NCBI RefSeq assembly: GCF_002904165.1
Contig: NZ_CVTD020000010.1
Span: 186,001 to 250,000, forward strand
DNA length: 64,000 nt
Direction: 5' to 3'
Source of the DNA: Herbinix hemicellulosilytica
GTDB lineage: Bacteria > Bacillota > Clostridia > Lachnospirales > Lachnospiraceae
Position 1 is the stretch's first letter. The number at the start of each line of letters is the position of its first letter. Of the stretch, positions 17,562 to 26,621 are shown piece by piece. The position numbers and the translations under genes were made by a program. The notes below the pieces were generated by a model. That model was not told where the DNA came from and did no database searches. It saw only the letters and a program-made list of their open reading frames with translations.

Positions 17562-18566
17562 ATGGAGAAGGGAATTGCAATTGCAGGCACTATAGCTGTC
17601 GATTATATTAAAACAATAGACCAATATCCCGAAAAAGGAATGTTAGGAAATATTTTATCATCATCCAGAGGGGTAGGAGGATGTGTGACTAATACGCTTT
17701 GTGATTTGGCAAAAATGGATCCGACAATACCCCTTTATGCTTACGGCGGGATCGGAGATGATGAAAACGGAGATTTTGTTGTAAGAGTTCTTAAGGAGCA
17801 TGATATAAATACCGACGGTATTGTCCGGTTTCCTGGAGAGATGACAGCATTTACGGATGTTATGACTCTAGTAGCTACCGGAGAGAGGACTTTTTTTAAT
17901 GCCAAAGGGGCAAATAAAATATATTCCTACAGTGATTTGGATTTTGATTCCCTAGAGGTTGATTTGTTTCATATAGGCTACGCATTTTTGATGGATCCTT
18001 TTGACCGGGAAGATGAAGAATACGGAACCGTTATGGCAAGAGCCCTGGCTAGGGTTCAAAGTATGGGAATTCGTACTTCCATGGATTTGGTCAGCGTGGA
18101 GAATGAGAGATATTCCGAAATAGTTAAACCAAGCCTTAGATATTGCAACTATTTTATAGTAAATGAAATAGAGGCAGGAAAAACTGTTAATTTATCTCCT
18201 TATGGCCCCGACGGAAGCATAGACGAAGTAAGAATCAGAAAAATATGCGAGTTAATACTTGAGGCCGGTGTTAAAGATATGGTGGTCATCCATGCTCCTT
18301 TGGGAGGCTGGGCTATGACAAATACTGGTGAATTTTATTTTGCTCCTTCACTAAAACTTCCGCAAAATTATATAAAAGGTACCGTGGGAGCGGGAGATGC
18401 ATTCTGCGCAGGTATGCTGTACGGAATTTATAAGGAAATGCCTGTAAAAGAAGCTTTGGAAATTGCCTGTATGACTGCTGCATGTTCACTTTCCGAGTAT
18501 GATTCCATATCGGGAATGAAAACTATAGATGAAATTAAAAGCATATACGGCAAATTCCGTGTTTAA
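17562..18566 (+). CDS. PfkB-family carbohydrate kinase
   Basis: Cytoplasmic sugar kinase of 334 residues. It opens with a ribokinase-type GTIAVDYIKTIDQYP, carries SRGVGGCVTNT in the substrate region, and has the C-terminal anion-hole/catalytic motif GTVGAGDAFCAGMLYG with the catalytic Asp. The family phosphorylates sugars or sugar phosphates with ATP. With the ketose made by the upstream isomerase, the likely product is a ketose 1-phosphate, the usual substrate class for a following ketose-phosphate aldolase; the exact sugar is inferred only. AGGAGGG precedes the ATG. Confidence 0.9.
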   Translation: MEKGIAIAGTIAVDYIKTIDQYPEKGMLGNILSSSRGVGGCVTNTLCDLAKMDPTIPLYAYGGIGDDENGDFVVRVLKEHDINTDGIVRFPGEMTAFTDVMTLVATGERTFFNAKGANKIYSYSDLDFDSLEVDLFHIGYAFLMDPFDREDEEYGTVMARALARVQSMGIRTSMDLVSVENERYSEIVKPSLRYCNYFIVNEIEAGKTVNLSPYGPDGSIDEVRIRKICELILEAGVKDMVVIHAPLGGWAMTNTGEFYFAPSLKLPQNYIKGTVGAGDAFCAGMLYGIYKEMPVKEALEIACMTAACSLSEYDSISGMKTIDEIKSIYGKFRV

Positions 18567-18643
18567 TATAAGAATCAAATTTTGCATATAGAAGAATTTA
18601 CTTTTAGTTACTTGTATTTGACTCAATTTAAGGAGATGTGTTT

Positions 18644-19501
18644 ATGATAGTTAACTTACAGGAAGTTCTGGCCTATGCCGAACAAAAACAATGTGCTATC
18701 GGAGCGTTCAATACCCCAAATTTTGAATGCATTATGGCGGTAATTCATAATGCCGAGAAATTTCAAATTCCGGTTATTATAGAACATGCCCAGGTTCATG
18801 AAAGCGTTATGCCTTTAGAGATTATTGGGCCTGCCATGGTAGAATTTGCAAAAAAAGCCAAGGTTCCCGTATGTGTTCATCTGGATCACGGTGAAAGCCT
18901 TGAATATATTGAGAAGGCTTTGGAACTTGGCTTTTCATCAGCCATGTATGACGGTTCCAAATTGTCATTTGAAGAAAATGTAGAAAACACCCGTAAGGCT
19001 GTAGCTATGGTACGCAAATACAATGCAGGTATTGAAGCGGAAATCGGTGTTATGCAGGGCGGGGAAGCCGGCGGAAATGCACAAGAAGGAAGCAGTATGA
19101 ATGATGAAGATCTTTATACCGATCCCCAGCTTGCATATGAATTTGTAAAAGCAACGGGTATTGATGCCCTGGCTGCTTCGTTCGGTACCGTTCACGGTTT
19201 TTATAAAGCGAAGCCTAAACTGGATTTTGAAAGAATTGAAAATATAAAAAAATTGACCGGTATTCCGGTGGTTATGCACGGCGGTTCGGGATTAAGTGAG
19301 CAAGACTACAAAGAAGCCATACGCAGAGGGGTAAGAAAGATAAATTATTACTCATATATGTCCCAGGCAGCCCTTCATGAAATAAAAAACCGGATTAATG
19401 ATCCTGCCGTTCAGTATTTTCATGATATTGCCGGTATAGCGGTAAAAGCCATGCAGGATAACAGCGAACAGGCCATGAGAATATTTTACGGGCTTGAGTA
19501 A
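18644..19501 (+). CDS. class II ketose-phosphate aldolase with altered substrate loop
   Basis: Zn-dependent aldolase of 285 residues in the fructose-bisphosphate/tagatose-bisphosphate family. Seen: VCVHLDHGESLE (metal His and catalytic Asp), MYDGSKLSFEEN, EAEIGVMQGGE, ASFGTVHGFYKAKPKLDF and VMHGGSGLSE. The last substrate motif differs: where fructose-bisphosphate aldolases read INIDT and tagatose enzymes read NVAT, this one has INYYSYM. That loop touches the substrate phosphate or hydroxyls, so another ketose phosphate is likely. ATG 18644 follows AAGGAG. It ends the sugar operon and is followed by a terminator after about 160 bases. Confidence 0.88.
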   Translation: MIVNLQEVLAYAEQKQCAIGAFNTPNFECIMAVIHNAEKFQIPVIIEHAQVHESVMPLEIIGPAMVEFAKKAKVPVCVHLDHGESLEYIEKALELGFSSAMYDGSKLSFEENVENTRKAVAMVRKYNAGIEAEIGVMQGGEAGGNAQEGSSMNDEDLYTDPQLAYEFVKATGIDALAASFGTVHGFYKAKPKLDFERIENIKKLTGIPVVMHGGSGLSEQDYKEAIRRGVRKINYYSYMSQAALHEIKNRINDPAVQYFHDIAGIAVKAMQDNSEQAMRIFYGLE

Positions 19502-19664
19502 TTGTTAATTGCATAATTTGCTATAAGAAAGTATAAATATTAGCTGACAATTGAAAGATTTACTTATCGATAACGGATTTAAACTGTTTTCAGTTAAGAG
19601 GCATTTACTGATCTTGGTCGGCTAAAGTAAAAATTTGATCTGCCAAAGATAAAAAGATTATAAC

Positions 19665-19703
19665 ACACCGCTTTAGAGTTTAAATTCTAAGGCGGTGTTT
19701 TTG
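19665..19703 (+). terminator. intrinsic terminator of the sugar operon
   Basis: ACACCGCTTTAGA pairs with TCTAAGGCGGTGT, one mismatch, followed by TTTTTG. The rest of the gap from 19502 to 19930 is AT-rich with no gene that I can support. Confidence 0.88.
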
Positions 19704-19930
19704 TATGTGACATATTATGTCTTATGGGAATTTTATATAGCCTGATTTTATATTAGGATTTGTAAAGTATGGGATTTGAGCCAAAATTAATTTGTCTTAC
19801 ATTGCCGGATATTTTTTATAGTATATTTTGATATAACTTGGCATTCTTATGAATATTAGTATCGATAGACATTTAATTTTTCTTTTAAAAATTACATTAG
19901 TAGGATATAATGGAAAAGGAGGTAAGATAT

Positions 19931-20425
19931 ATGATTATAGTATATGAATCAAAAACAGGTTTTACTAAGAAATATGCACAGATGCTTGCAGACAGGACAA
20001 AATTCAGATGTTTAAATGTGAAAGAAATCTTAAAATCCAATTCGGATGAAGATGTTATTTTCCTGGGATGGCTGAAAGCAGGAGAAATACAGGGACTAAG
20101 TAAGCTTCGCAAACGTAATATAAGGATAAAAGCAGTTTGTGTAACCGGTCTTGCCCGTATTGCCGAGCCCAGTCCCGAAGCTGTAATTGAAAGAAACAAC
20201 ATCAAAAACATACCTTTTTTCTATCTGCGCGGCGGCTGCCTGCCGGTAAACGAGTTAAAAGGTATTGATAAAATAATGATGAAGATGTTTGTAAAGATGT
20301 TAAAAAGCCGTAAAAATAAAGACGAAGAATTAATTGAATCGATAAATCATATAGAAAACGGTTATGACGGTGTAGAAGAAAAAAATCTTGAACCGGTTTT
20401 AAAATGGCTTGAGGATAAGGCATGA
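19931..20425 (+). CDS. flavodoxin-like domain protein
   Basis: Protein of 164 residues. It begins MIIVYESKTGFTKKYAQMLAD, the FMN-phosphate loop pattern of flavodoxin-fold proteins of the type that includes protoporphyrinogen oxidase HemG and menaquinone-dependent oxidases. FLGWLKAGEIQGL and CVTGLA fit further FMN contacts. It probably transfers electrons through FMN, partner unknown. ATG 19931 is set by AGGAGG; an ATG 21 bases upstream is part of the ribosome site region. A GNAT gene follows after 47 bases. Confidence 0.75.
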   Translation: MIIVYESKTGFTKKYAQMLADRTKFRCLNVKEILKSNSDEDVIFLGWLKAGEIQGLSKLRKRNIRIKAVCVTGLARIAEPSPEAVIERNNIKNIPFFYLRGGCLPVNELKGIDKIMMKMFVKMLKSRKNKDEELIESINHIENGYDGVEEKNLEPVLKWLEDKA

Positions 20426-20472
20426 GATTGTAGAAGAATAACTAAAAATTTTATATAAATAGAGGTGCTTTA

Positions 20473-20745
20473 ATGGAAATAAAGAAAGGTAACAGATGTT
20501 TTTATATTGGTGAATCGGAGAAAAAACCCTTAGCTATAATAACATATGTACCGACAGGTGAAAATCTGATAACGGTCGACCACACATATGTGTCTGACCA
20601 ATTGGCCGGACAGGGGGTGGGAAAACGCCTGTTACATGAGCTGACTGAATGGGCAAGAAAGGAAAATTTAAAAATTATCCCCCAATGCTCATTTGTAAAG
20701 GCACAAATGGAAAAAAATAAAGAATATCATGATTTACTTGGATAG
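20473..20745 (+). CDS. small GNAT-like N-acetyltransferase (YjdJ/CG type)
   Basis: Protein of 90 residues. TVDHTYVSDQLAGQGVGKRLL is the acetyl-CoA-binding loop and helix of the short single-domain GNAT family (PF14542), and IIPQCSFVKAQMEKNKEY is its usual C-terminal segment. The length is normal for that family. Substrates are unknown. The ATG has AGAGGTG upstream. Confidence 0.85.
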   Translation: MEIKKGNRCFYIGESEKKPLAIITYVPTGENLITVDHTYVSDQLAGQGVGKRLLHELTEWARKENLKIIPQCSFVKAQMEKNKEYHDLLG

Positions 20746-20848
20746 TAAGTTAAAACATTCATTTTTATAATTCTAAAGTAATATATTTTTTTATCTTCTT
20801 GCTGTATTAGACAAAAGTAAGTAAAGACAGTTGGGTTTTTAGTTTTAG

Positions 20849-21541
20849 TTATAAAGTTAACCCTGAAATATTTTCGGTGGTAAAATCATTCCATGTGGGA
20901 TGGGTTTTGTCGTTTTGCTCTGCAATAGCAGAAAGGAATTCCTCTTCGGTGGCCTTTTTATGATTTACAAAATATGAAATATCCAAATTATTGTCGGAAT
21001 TATATGTTGCTTCACAGTAAGTAATTTTATCAATTGTATAGCCTTTATCAGTAAATGTTATACTGCCAAAACCGTAATCAGACGCACCACCGGAAAATGA
21101 AAAGGTCCCGTCCTCTTTTAAATCCATAAATGTCCTGTACCATAAGGTATAACCATAAACAACCCCGTCTTTATAACTTAAAACTTCAAAACCGAAATAT
21201 TCGTTTTCATTTACAGTTAATTGAAGAATTACTTCTGGTATGTTATCGTTTTCTAAATCAACAACTGTAAATTTTGATACTTTTGCCTGGACAGAGCTGT
21301 CACTGCTGACAGCTTCATTTATTTGAGAAATATATAAATCTTTGCCGGAATCCACACAGAAGAATGGGCTTTCGTCCTGCAGTACTGATTTATAGGCACT
21401 CAAAGGTGTTATTTTAGAAGGGGCTGGAGTTACAGACACTTTGGAAACGGTTTGTGACGTCTGTTCTTTATGGCTGCATCCTGTTAACCCAGACAAAACA
21501 GTCAAAATAGTTATAAGAATTACGTAGTATCTGTTTTTCAT
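20849..21541 (-). CDS. lipoprotein of unknown function
   Basis: Protein of 230 residues encoded on the minus strand. The signal peptide ends in the lipobox LTGC (Cys22). A Ser/Thr/Pro-rich linker follows (residues 24-48), then a globular domain with VDLENDNIPEVILQL, a calcium-binding-like or FG-GAP-like Asp-Asn-Asp pattern that also occurs in many clostridial surface lipoproteins. I do not recognise a named family. It converges with the GNAT gene and diverges from the epimerase gene. Confidence 0.6.
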   Translation of the reverse strand: MKNRYYVILITILTVLSGLTGCSHKEQTSQTVSKVSVTPAPSKITPLSAYKSVLQDESPFFCVDSGKDLYISQINEAVSSDSSVQAKVSKFTVVDLENDNIPEVILQLTVNENEYFGFEVLSYKDGVVYGYTLWYRTFMDLKEDGTFSFSGGASDYGFGSITFTDKGYTIDKITYCEATYNSDNNLDISYFVNHKKATEEEFLSAIAEQNDKTHPTWNDFTTENISGLTL

Positions 21542-21899
21542 TTCTATTCACCTTTTTTATAATATTGTTATTTATCTGAAATTTTTATAGGATAAACAAT
21601 TCTTTTTCATCAATAACCGGTGATATTTCGATATGGTACCCACTATATAAACTTTATATTTTTAACTTTTAACTTTTAATACGTTTGCAAACTGATAGTA
21701 TATCGATTGTCATATAATTGTCAATCCCCAATAAACATTTTAATTCAGATAAAATTCATAAAACAGTCAATAAAGTTTTTCGTTTTTCAGTATTGACTAC
21801 AGGTTAAAAAGCCTATATTTACTACCTACAGTTTTCTCACAGCTATTTTTAGAGTGCATATAATATATGGAAGATTTTATGATGTGGTAAGGATATATT
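21542..21899. other. divergent intergenic region
   Basis: A 358-base AT-rich gap between the minus-strand lipoprotein and the plus-strand epimerase genes; promoters for both must lie here. TATAAT occurs at 21713-21718 and again near 21855, but neither has a convincing -35 partner. No gene or RNA is apparent. Confidence 0.35.
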
Positions 21900-22961
21900 A
21901 TGAGAATTTTGCTGATAGGCGGAACCGGTGCTATAGGAACTCATCTTGCTAATGTTCTGGCAGAAATGGGCCATACGGTTGTCGTTACATCCAGAAAACC
22001 TCATGAATCAAAAGGATTGATTGAATATAGACAGGGAAATGCAAAGAATACTGATTTTTTAATATCCGTTTTGAGAGAAAACTGGGATACAATCGTAGAT
22101 TTTATGAATTATACCACCAATGAATTTTCACAGCGGGTAGGTTTACTTTTAAATTTCACTTCCCAATATATATTCTTAAGTTCGGCAAGAGTTTATGAAA
22201 AGAATAAAGAGGCAATAACCGAAGAGTCATTAAGGCTTTTGGACAGTTCTACAGATGAAGTTTATTTATCAACCGATGAATATGCCCTGTCAAAAGCCCG
22301 TGAGGAAAATATGTTAAGATCAGCCCACAAGAGAAACTGGGTTATTATACGGCCTTATATTACATACAGTGAAAGCAGGCTCCAATTGGGAAACTTTGAA
22401 AAAGAACACTGGCTTTATCGGGCATTAAAAGGAAGAACAATCGTATTTTCAAAGGATATTAATAATAGACTTACTACTTTGACCTATGGTTTGGATGTGG
22501 CCAAAGGGATTGCATCATTAGTAGGAAATACGGATACTTTAGGAGAGATTTATAATATAACATGCGATTATACCGTTAAATGGAGTGAGATACTTGATAT
22601 TTATCTTGATACGCTTGAAGAAAAGCTGGGATACAGGCCAAAAGTTATTTATCAGGATCTGGAAACATTTCTAAAATGGAATGAGGGAAAATATCAAATT
22701 ATTTATGACCGGCTTTTTGACAGAAAGTTTAATTGCAGCAAAATAAACAAGTATATCAATACAAAAGATTTTATTCATGTTCGGGAAGGCTTAAGAAAAT
22801 GCTTAAATGAATTTTTATCTGAGCCAAGGTTTGGAAAAATTAATTGGAAACTTGAAGCTATAAAGGACCGCTATACAGGAGAAAGAACTCCATTAAGTGA
22901 AATAAACGGATATAAGCAAAAGTTAAAATATTTATTGTACAGGTATCTGAAAGTAATATGA
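21900..22961 (+). CDS. NAD-dependent epimerase/dehydratase (extended SDR)
   Basis: Protein of 353 residues with the Rossmann start MRILLIGGTGAIGTHLANVL (Gly-x-x-Gly-x-x-Gly). LSSARVYEKN and STDEYALSKAREE fit the extended-SDR catalytic Ser and Tyr-x-x-x-Lys (YALSK). The family acts on nucleotide sugars. A TPP-dependent enzyme gene follows 72 bases later, so the two probably make or modify one unusual sugar or small molecule. The ATG has AAGGATA upstream. Confidence 0.82.
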   Translation: MRILLIGGTGAIGTHLANVLAEMGHTVVVTSRKPHESKGLIEYRQGNAKNTDFLISVLRENWDTIVDFMNYTTNEFSQRVGLLLNFTSQYIFLSSARVYEKNKEAITEESLRLLDSSTDEVYLSTDEYALSKAREENMLRSAHKRNWVIIRPYITYSESRLQLGNFEKEHWLYRALKGRTIVFSKDINNRLTTLTYGLDVAKGIASLVGNTDTLGEIYNITCDYTVKWSEILDIYLDTLEEKLGYRPKVIYQDLETFLKWNEGKYQIIYDRLFDRKFNCSKINKYINTKDFIHVREGLRKCLNEFLSEPRFGKINWKLEAIKDRYTGERTPLSEINGYKQKLKYLLYRYLKVI

Positions 22962-23033
22962 AATTTATATTAATTAAATATTTGGTTTTAAACATCAATA
23001 GGATAATTTATTTAAAATCGGGCGGGTGATATT

Positions 23034-24773
23034 TTGACTGCACATTATACGGACGAAAAAAATGTGCTGATACTGATTGCTTTGCTAAAAGGCCACGGTA
23101 TAAGAAAAGTAATTGCATCGCCGGGCACAACTAATATTACTTTTGTTAAAAGCCTGCAAAATGATCCTTTTTTTGAAATATATTCATCTATAGATGAACG
23201 TTCTGCAGCTTATATGGCCTGCGGACTTGCGTCAGAAACAGGAGAACCGGTAGTCTTAAGCTGTACTGGGGCTACCGCGTCTAGAAATTACATGTCAGGT
23301 CTTACGGAAGCATATTATCGTAAACTTCCTATACTTGCAGTTACGTCTACTCAGGTTGCCTCAAAAGTAGGACATAATATTCCACAGATTATAGACCGAA
23401 GCGGCAGACCTAAAGACATAGTAAGATATAGTGTTCATTTACCCCTGGTTAAAGACGACAATGATTGGTGGAACTGTGAGATAAAAGCCAACAATGCAAT
23501 TTTGGAACTTAGCAGGCATGGCGGAGGGCCGGTTCATATAAATTTGGAAACCGGCTACAGCCGTTCGTACAATATAAGAGAATTGCCTAAAGTCAGGGTT
23601 ATACGAAGAATTACAGACTTAAAGTATTCTCCTCCTATACCTGCGGGCAAAGTAGCTGTGTTTGTAGGCTCCCATGCCAAAATGACTCAGAATGAAATAA
23701 AGGCTCTTGAAGATTTTTGTGAATCTAACAATGCTGTTGTTTTCTGCGACCATACCAGCGGATACAAAGGAAGGTTTAGTATTGTTCATTCCCTTAGCTC
23801 ATCCCAAAGATTTATATCTTATAATGAGTTAAGGCCTGATTTGCTCATACATATTGGTGAAATTTCCGGAGATTATTCAGCAAACAGAATTGTCGGAAAA
23901 CAAGTATGGAGAGTAAGCAGGGACGGGGAACTTAGGGATACATTCGGTAAGTTAAAATATGTTTTTGAAATGCCTGAAGAAGAATTCTTTAAACATTATA
24001 CAAAGAAGAACAAAGTAAATACACAATATTTAATAAAGTGGAAAAATCACCTTAATCAATTATATAAAAAGATACCATCTTTACCGTTTTCTAATCTGTG
24101 GATTGCAAAAAAGCTTCATGATAAACTGCCCCAAAATTCCGTTATTCATTTTGGAATACTAAACAGCTTAAGGTCATGGAACTTTTTCCCGCTGCATGAA
24201 ACTATAGATTCATATGCCAATGTCGGAGGATTTGGCATAGACGGATGTGTTTCATCATTAATCGGAGCTTCTTTGGCCGACAAAAACAGATTGTATTTCG
24301 GTATAGTAGGGGATTTGGCCTTTTTTTACGATATGAATTCTTTAGGAAATAAACATGTAGGAAAAAACATAAGAATACTTTTAGTTAATAACGGTATTGG
24401 AACTGAATTTAAGAATTTTAATCATCCGGCAGCAGCATTCGGAATAGAAGCAAATGAATATATTGCAGGGGCAGGCCATTTCGGTAATAAGTCAAAAACA
24501 TTGGTTAAGAATTACTGTGAAAGCCTTGGTTTTGAATATCTTGCGGCATCAAACAAGAAAGAATTTATTCAGGTTTACAAGCGGTTTATAACCGAAGAAA
24601 TGCTTGATAAGCCAATTGTTTTTGAGGTATTTACAAATTACGAATATGAGAGCAAGGCCTTGGAGATTATAACATCTCTTGATTCTGATGCCAAATCGGA
24701 TATTAAAAAAACCGTAAAAAATATACTTGGGGAGGAAAATATAAAAAAGATAAAAAGATATTTATCATTTTAA
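23034..24773 (+). CDS. MenD-like thiamine-diphosphate-dependent enzyme
   Basis: Protein of 579 residues with three domains of the TPP-dependent decarboxylase/synthase fold. The N-terminal PYR domain has ASPGTTNITFVKSLQ and the activating Glu in SIDERSAAYMACGLA, closest in style to MenD; the C-terminal PP domain has GIVGDLAFFYDMNSL and LLVNNGIG for TPP and Mg binding. No menaquinone genes lie nearby, so true MenD function is doubtful. With its partner epimerase it may decarboxylate a keto acid and add a carbon unit to a sugar. The start is TTG 23034 with GGGCGGGTGA upstream. Confidence 0.8.
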   Translation: MTAHYTDEKNVLILIALLKGHGIRKVIASPGTTNITFVKSLQNDPFFEIYSSIDERSAAYMACGLASETGEPVVLSCTGATASRNYMSGLTEAYYRKLPILAVTSTQVASKVGHNIPQIIDRSGRPKDIVRYSVHLPLVKDDNDWWNCEIKANNAILELSRHGGGPVHINLETGYSRSYNIRELPKVRVIRRITDLKYSPPIPAGKVAVFVGSHAKMTQNEIKALEDFCESNNAVVFCDHTSGYKGRFSIVHSLSSSQRFISYNELRPDLLIHIGEISGDYSANRIVGKQVWRVSRDGELRDTFGKLKYVFEMPEEEFFKHYTKKNKVNTQYLIKWKNHLNQLYKKIPSLPFSNLWIAKKLHDKLPQNSVIHFGILNSLRSWNFFPLHETIDSYANVGGFGIDGCVSSLIGASLADKNRLYFGIVGDLAFFYDMNSLGNKHVGKNIRILLVNNGIGTEFKNFNHPAAAFGIEANEYIAGAGHFGNKSKTLVKNYCESLGFEYLAASNKKEFIQVYKRFITEEMLDKPIVFEVFTNYEYESKALEIITSLDSDAKSDIKKTVKNILGEENIKKIKRYLSF

Positions 24774-24836
24774 TACGTGATGAACATGGCCCGGTTTGGC
24801 ATGTTTTCAGATGCAGTTTTACTGGGCGTACCGATT

Positions 24837-24878
24837 AGGCTTTCTGACTTTTAAAATAGACAGAAAGCCTCTTTTTTT
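24837..24878 (+). terminator. intrinsic terminator after the TPP-enzyme gene
   Basis: AGGCTTTCTG pairs perfectly with CAGAAAGCCT across a 14-base loop, followed by CTTTTTTT. Confidence 0.9.
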
Positions 24879-25013
24879 GCCATAGTTTATATTTGTATGT
24901 AAAAGCAAGTATCTATGTGTTGCTTGTATATAAATAAAATGATGTCCTCAAGGATATGAAAATTAGATTGAGTTGTTTTATTTAGGAGATGCAGTTACAT
25001 TTATTAGAACCTT

Positions 25014-26318
25014 TTATTGCTTAAATAAATTCATTATATTTGATTTGTTTTGTATAATATAAACAAACATTTGACGGTTTATTTTAGCCAGTTCCTTTAA
25101 GTTTTCAATGCTTTCAAAATATGCAATGCATATCATTTGGATGGAGCAGATTACATAGAATACAGCCTGTTTTTCCTCTTTAGTCATTTTGGCTTCAAGG
25201 TCATAACCGCGAAGGATTCCGCCAAGTATATCAAGCCACTTTTCGTATGCTTCGTCTGTACCTTCGGATAAAATTCCTGTAGCACAATAGCATACATCCC
25301 ACAGGCGGATATTTATTTCGCTTAAGTCAAAATCAATAAAACCGCTTACTTCATCGCCGTCAAACAAAATATTGCTGGGATTTGGATCTCTGTGTATAAG
25401 TTGTTTTGGAAGTTTCTCGTATAGCTTTCCGAAAGTTTCGATAAAATCGTCAAAAAAGCTTTCATCTATACCCATAGTCCATTGAATATTTTGCCGTCTG
25501 ATACTGGGTAAGGCCCATTCGGTTATATTTTTGAAGAGATTTACCTCATCCGGAGATATATCTTTTTGTATGGCTTTTAAGGCCTGGTGCAGCCGTGCTA
25601 TGCTTATTCCGTACTTTTCGCCGAATCTGATTCGGTCATCACCGAATTTTTTAGCTCTGGGTAAGGGGTTCCCCTTTATACCGCGGGTAAGAATAAAAAT
25701 TTCCTTACCGTCCGGATATTCTTTTCCATCTTTAGTCAATATTGGCAGGGAGGATGAATAGCCTTGTTTATTCAATTCTTTTGATATCTTAATGTTTTTT
25801 AATATATGTTCCCGGTTTTCGGTTTTAAGAAAATAATCGTCGCCAACAGCCCATATCTTTCCCGAAATTTTAGCCCCATCCGAAATATAGACATCTTTAA
25901 TGGGAAGATTTTTTTCGATATCCCAGTTATCTAACACTAAACGTAGTTCTTTTTCTGTATACATTCTGTTCACCTCCGGTTTTTTAGGCGTATGTTTTTG
26001 ATATATGCTTAAATATTTTTTCGGAGAGCAACCATACATTTTTACAAATGCTTTATAAAAACCTGCATAAGTATCAAAACCGTATTCAAGCACAACGTCT
26101 ATTGCCTTGCGGCCGCCGGCTATTTCTGCAAGGGCATGATCCAGGCGCCGTTTTAAAATGTAATCGGCAATCGAAGAACCCATTACAGAAGAAAATAATC
26201 TGTAATAATGGTACGTCGAATAATTGGCCATCTTTGCCAGTTCTTCAGCTGTTATTTCTGTCTTAAGATTTTCTTCTATATATTTCAGCGCTGTTTTAAT
26301 TATTTCCGGGTAATGCAT
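25014..26318 (-). CDS. AraC-family HTH fused to an aminoglycoside-phosphotransferase-type kinase domain
   Basis: Protein of 434 residues on the minus strand. Residues about 5-105 are two AraC-type helix-turn-helix motifs (ITAEELAKMANYSTYHYYRLF, then AIDVVLEYGFDTYAGFYKAF and GCSPKKY). Residues about 150-400 are an APH/choline-kinase-like fold with the catalytic loop LIHRDPNPSNILFDG and the metal Asp in SGFIDFDLSE. AraC proteins more often carry GyrI-type or cupin domains, so this pairing is uncommon. The start is moved to the ATG at 26318 because AAGGAGG lies 6 bases upstream. The protein could sense its small-molecule ligand with the kinase domain or phosphorylate it. Confidence 0.85.
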   Translation of the reverse strand: MHYPEIIKTALKYIEENLKTEITAEELAKMANYSTYHYYRLFSSVMGSSIADYILKRRLDHALAEIAGGRKAIDVVLEYGFDTYAGFYKAFVKMYGCSPKKYLSIYQKHTPKKPEVNRMYTEKELRLVLDNWDIEKNLPIKDVYISDGAKISGKIWAVGDDYFLKTENREHILKNIKISKELNKQGYSSSLPILTKDGKEYPDGKEIFILTRGIKGNPLPRAKKFGDDRIRFGEKYGISIARLHQALKAIQKDISPDEVNLFKNITEWALPSIRRQNIQWTMGIDESFFDDFIETFGKLYEKLPKQLIHRDPNPSNILFDGDEVSGFIDFDLSEINIRLWDVCYCATGILSEGTDEAYEKWLDILGGILRGYDLEAKMTKEEKQAVFYVICSIQMICIAYFESIENLKELAKINRQMFVYIIQNKSNIMNLFKQ

Positions 26319-26621
26319 GGTATGCCTCCTTCCGTACGGTGATTTCAGTATACAATATAACTTATATAAAAACATTTCCTGCATTGCGATTATGTAAAGG
26401 TAAAGCGAAACACTGGGTTATTGTAATATATATCTGATTATTGCCTTCTACTGAAATTATGCAAATATTTTAACATAACAAATTACAGGGTAAAATAAGC
26501 AAATAATTTAAGAGTGAAATGCAATTAAGTCTGGAAATTAGTGCATCAATATGTTTATAATTAAATAAAGCAACATAAAATTCTCTGGCACAATATGGTC
26601 TTACGTATTGGAGGAGATATT
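26319..26621. other. divergent intergenic region with CCGTACGG palindrome
   Basis: About 300 bases between the minus-strand AraC fusion and the plus-strand gene at 26622. The 8-base palindrome CCGTACGG at 26332-26339 lies just upstream of the AraC ribosome site and could be an operator. Otherwise AT-rich with no gene seen. Confidence 0.35.
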
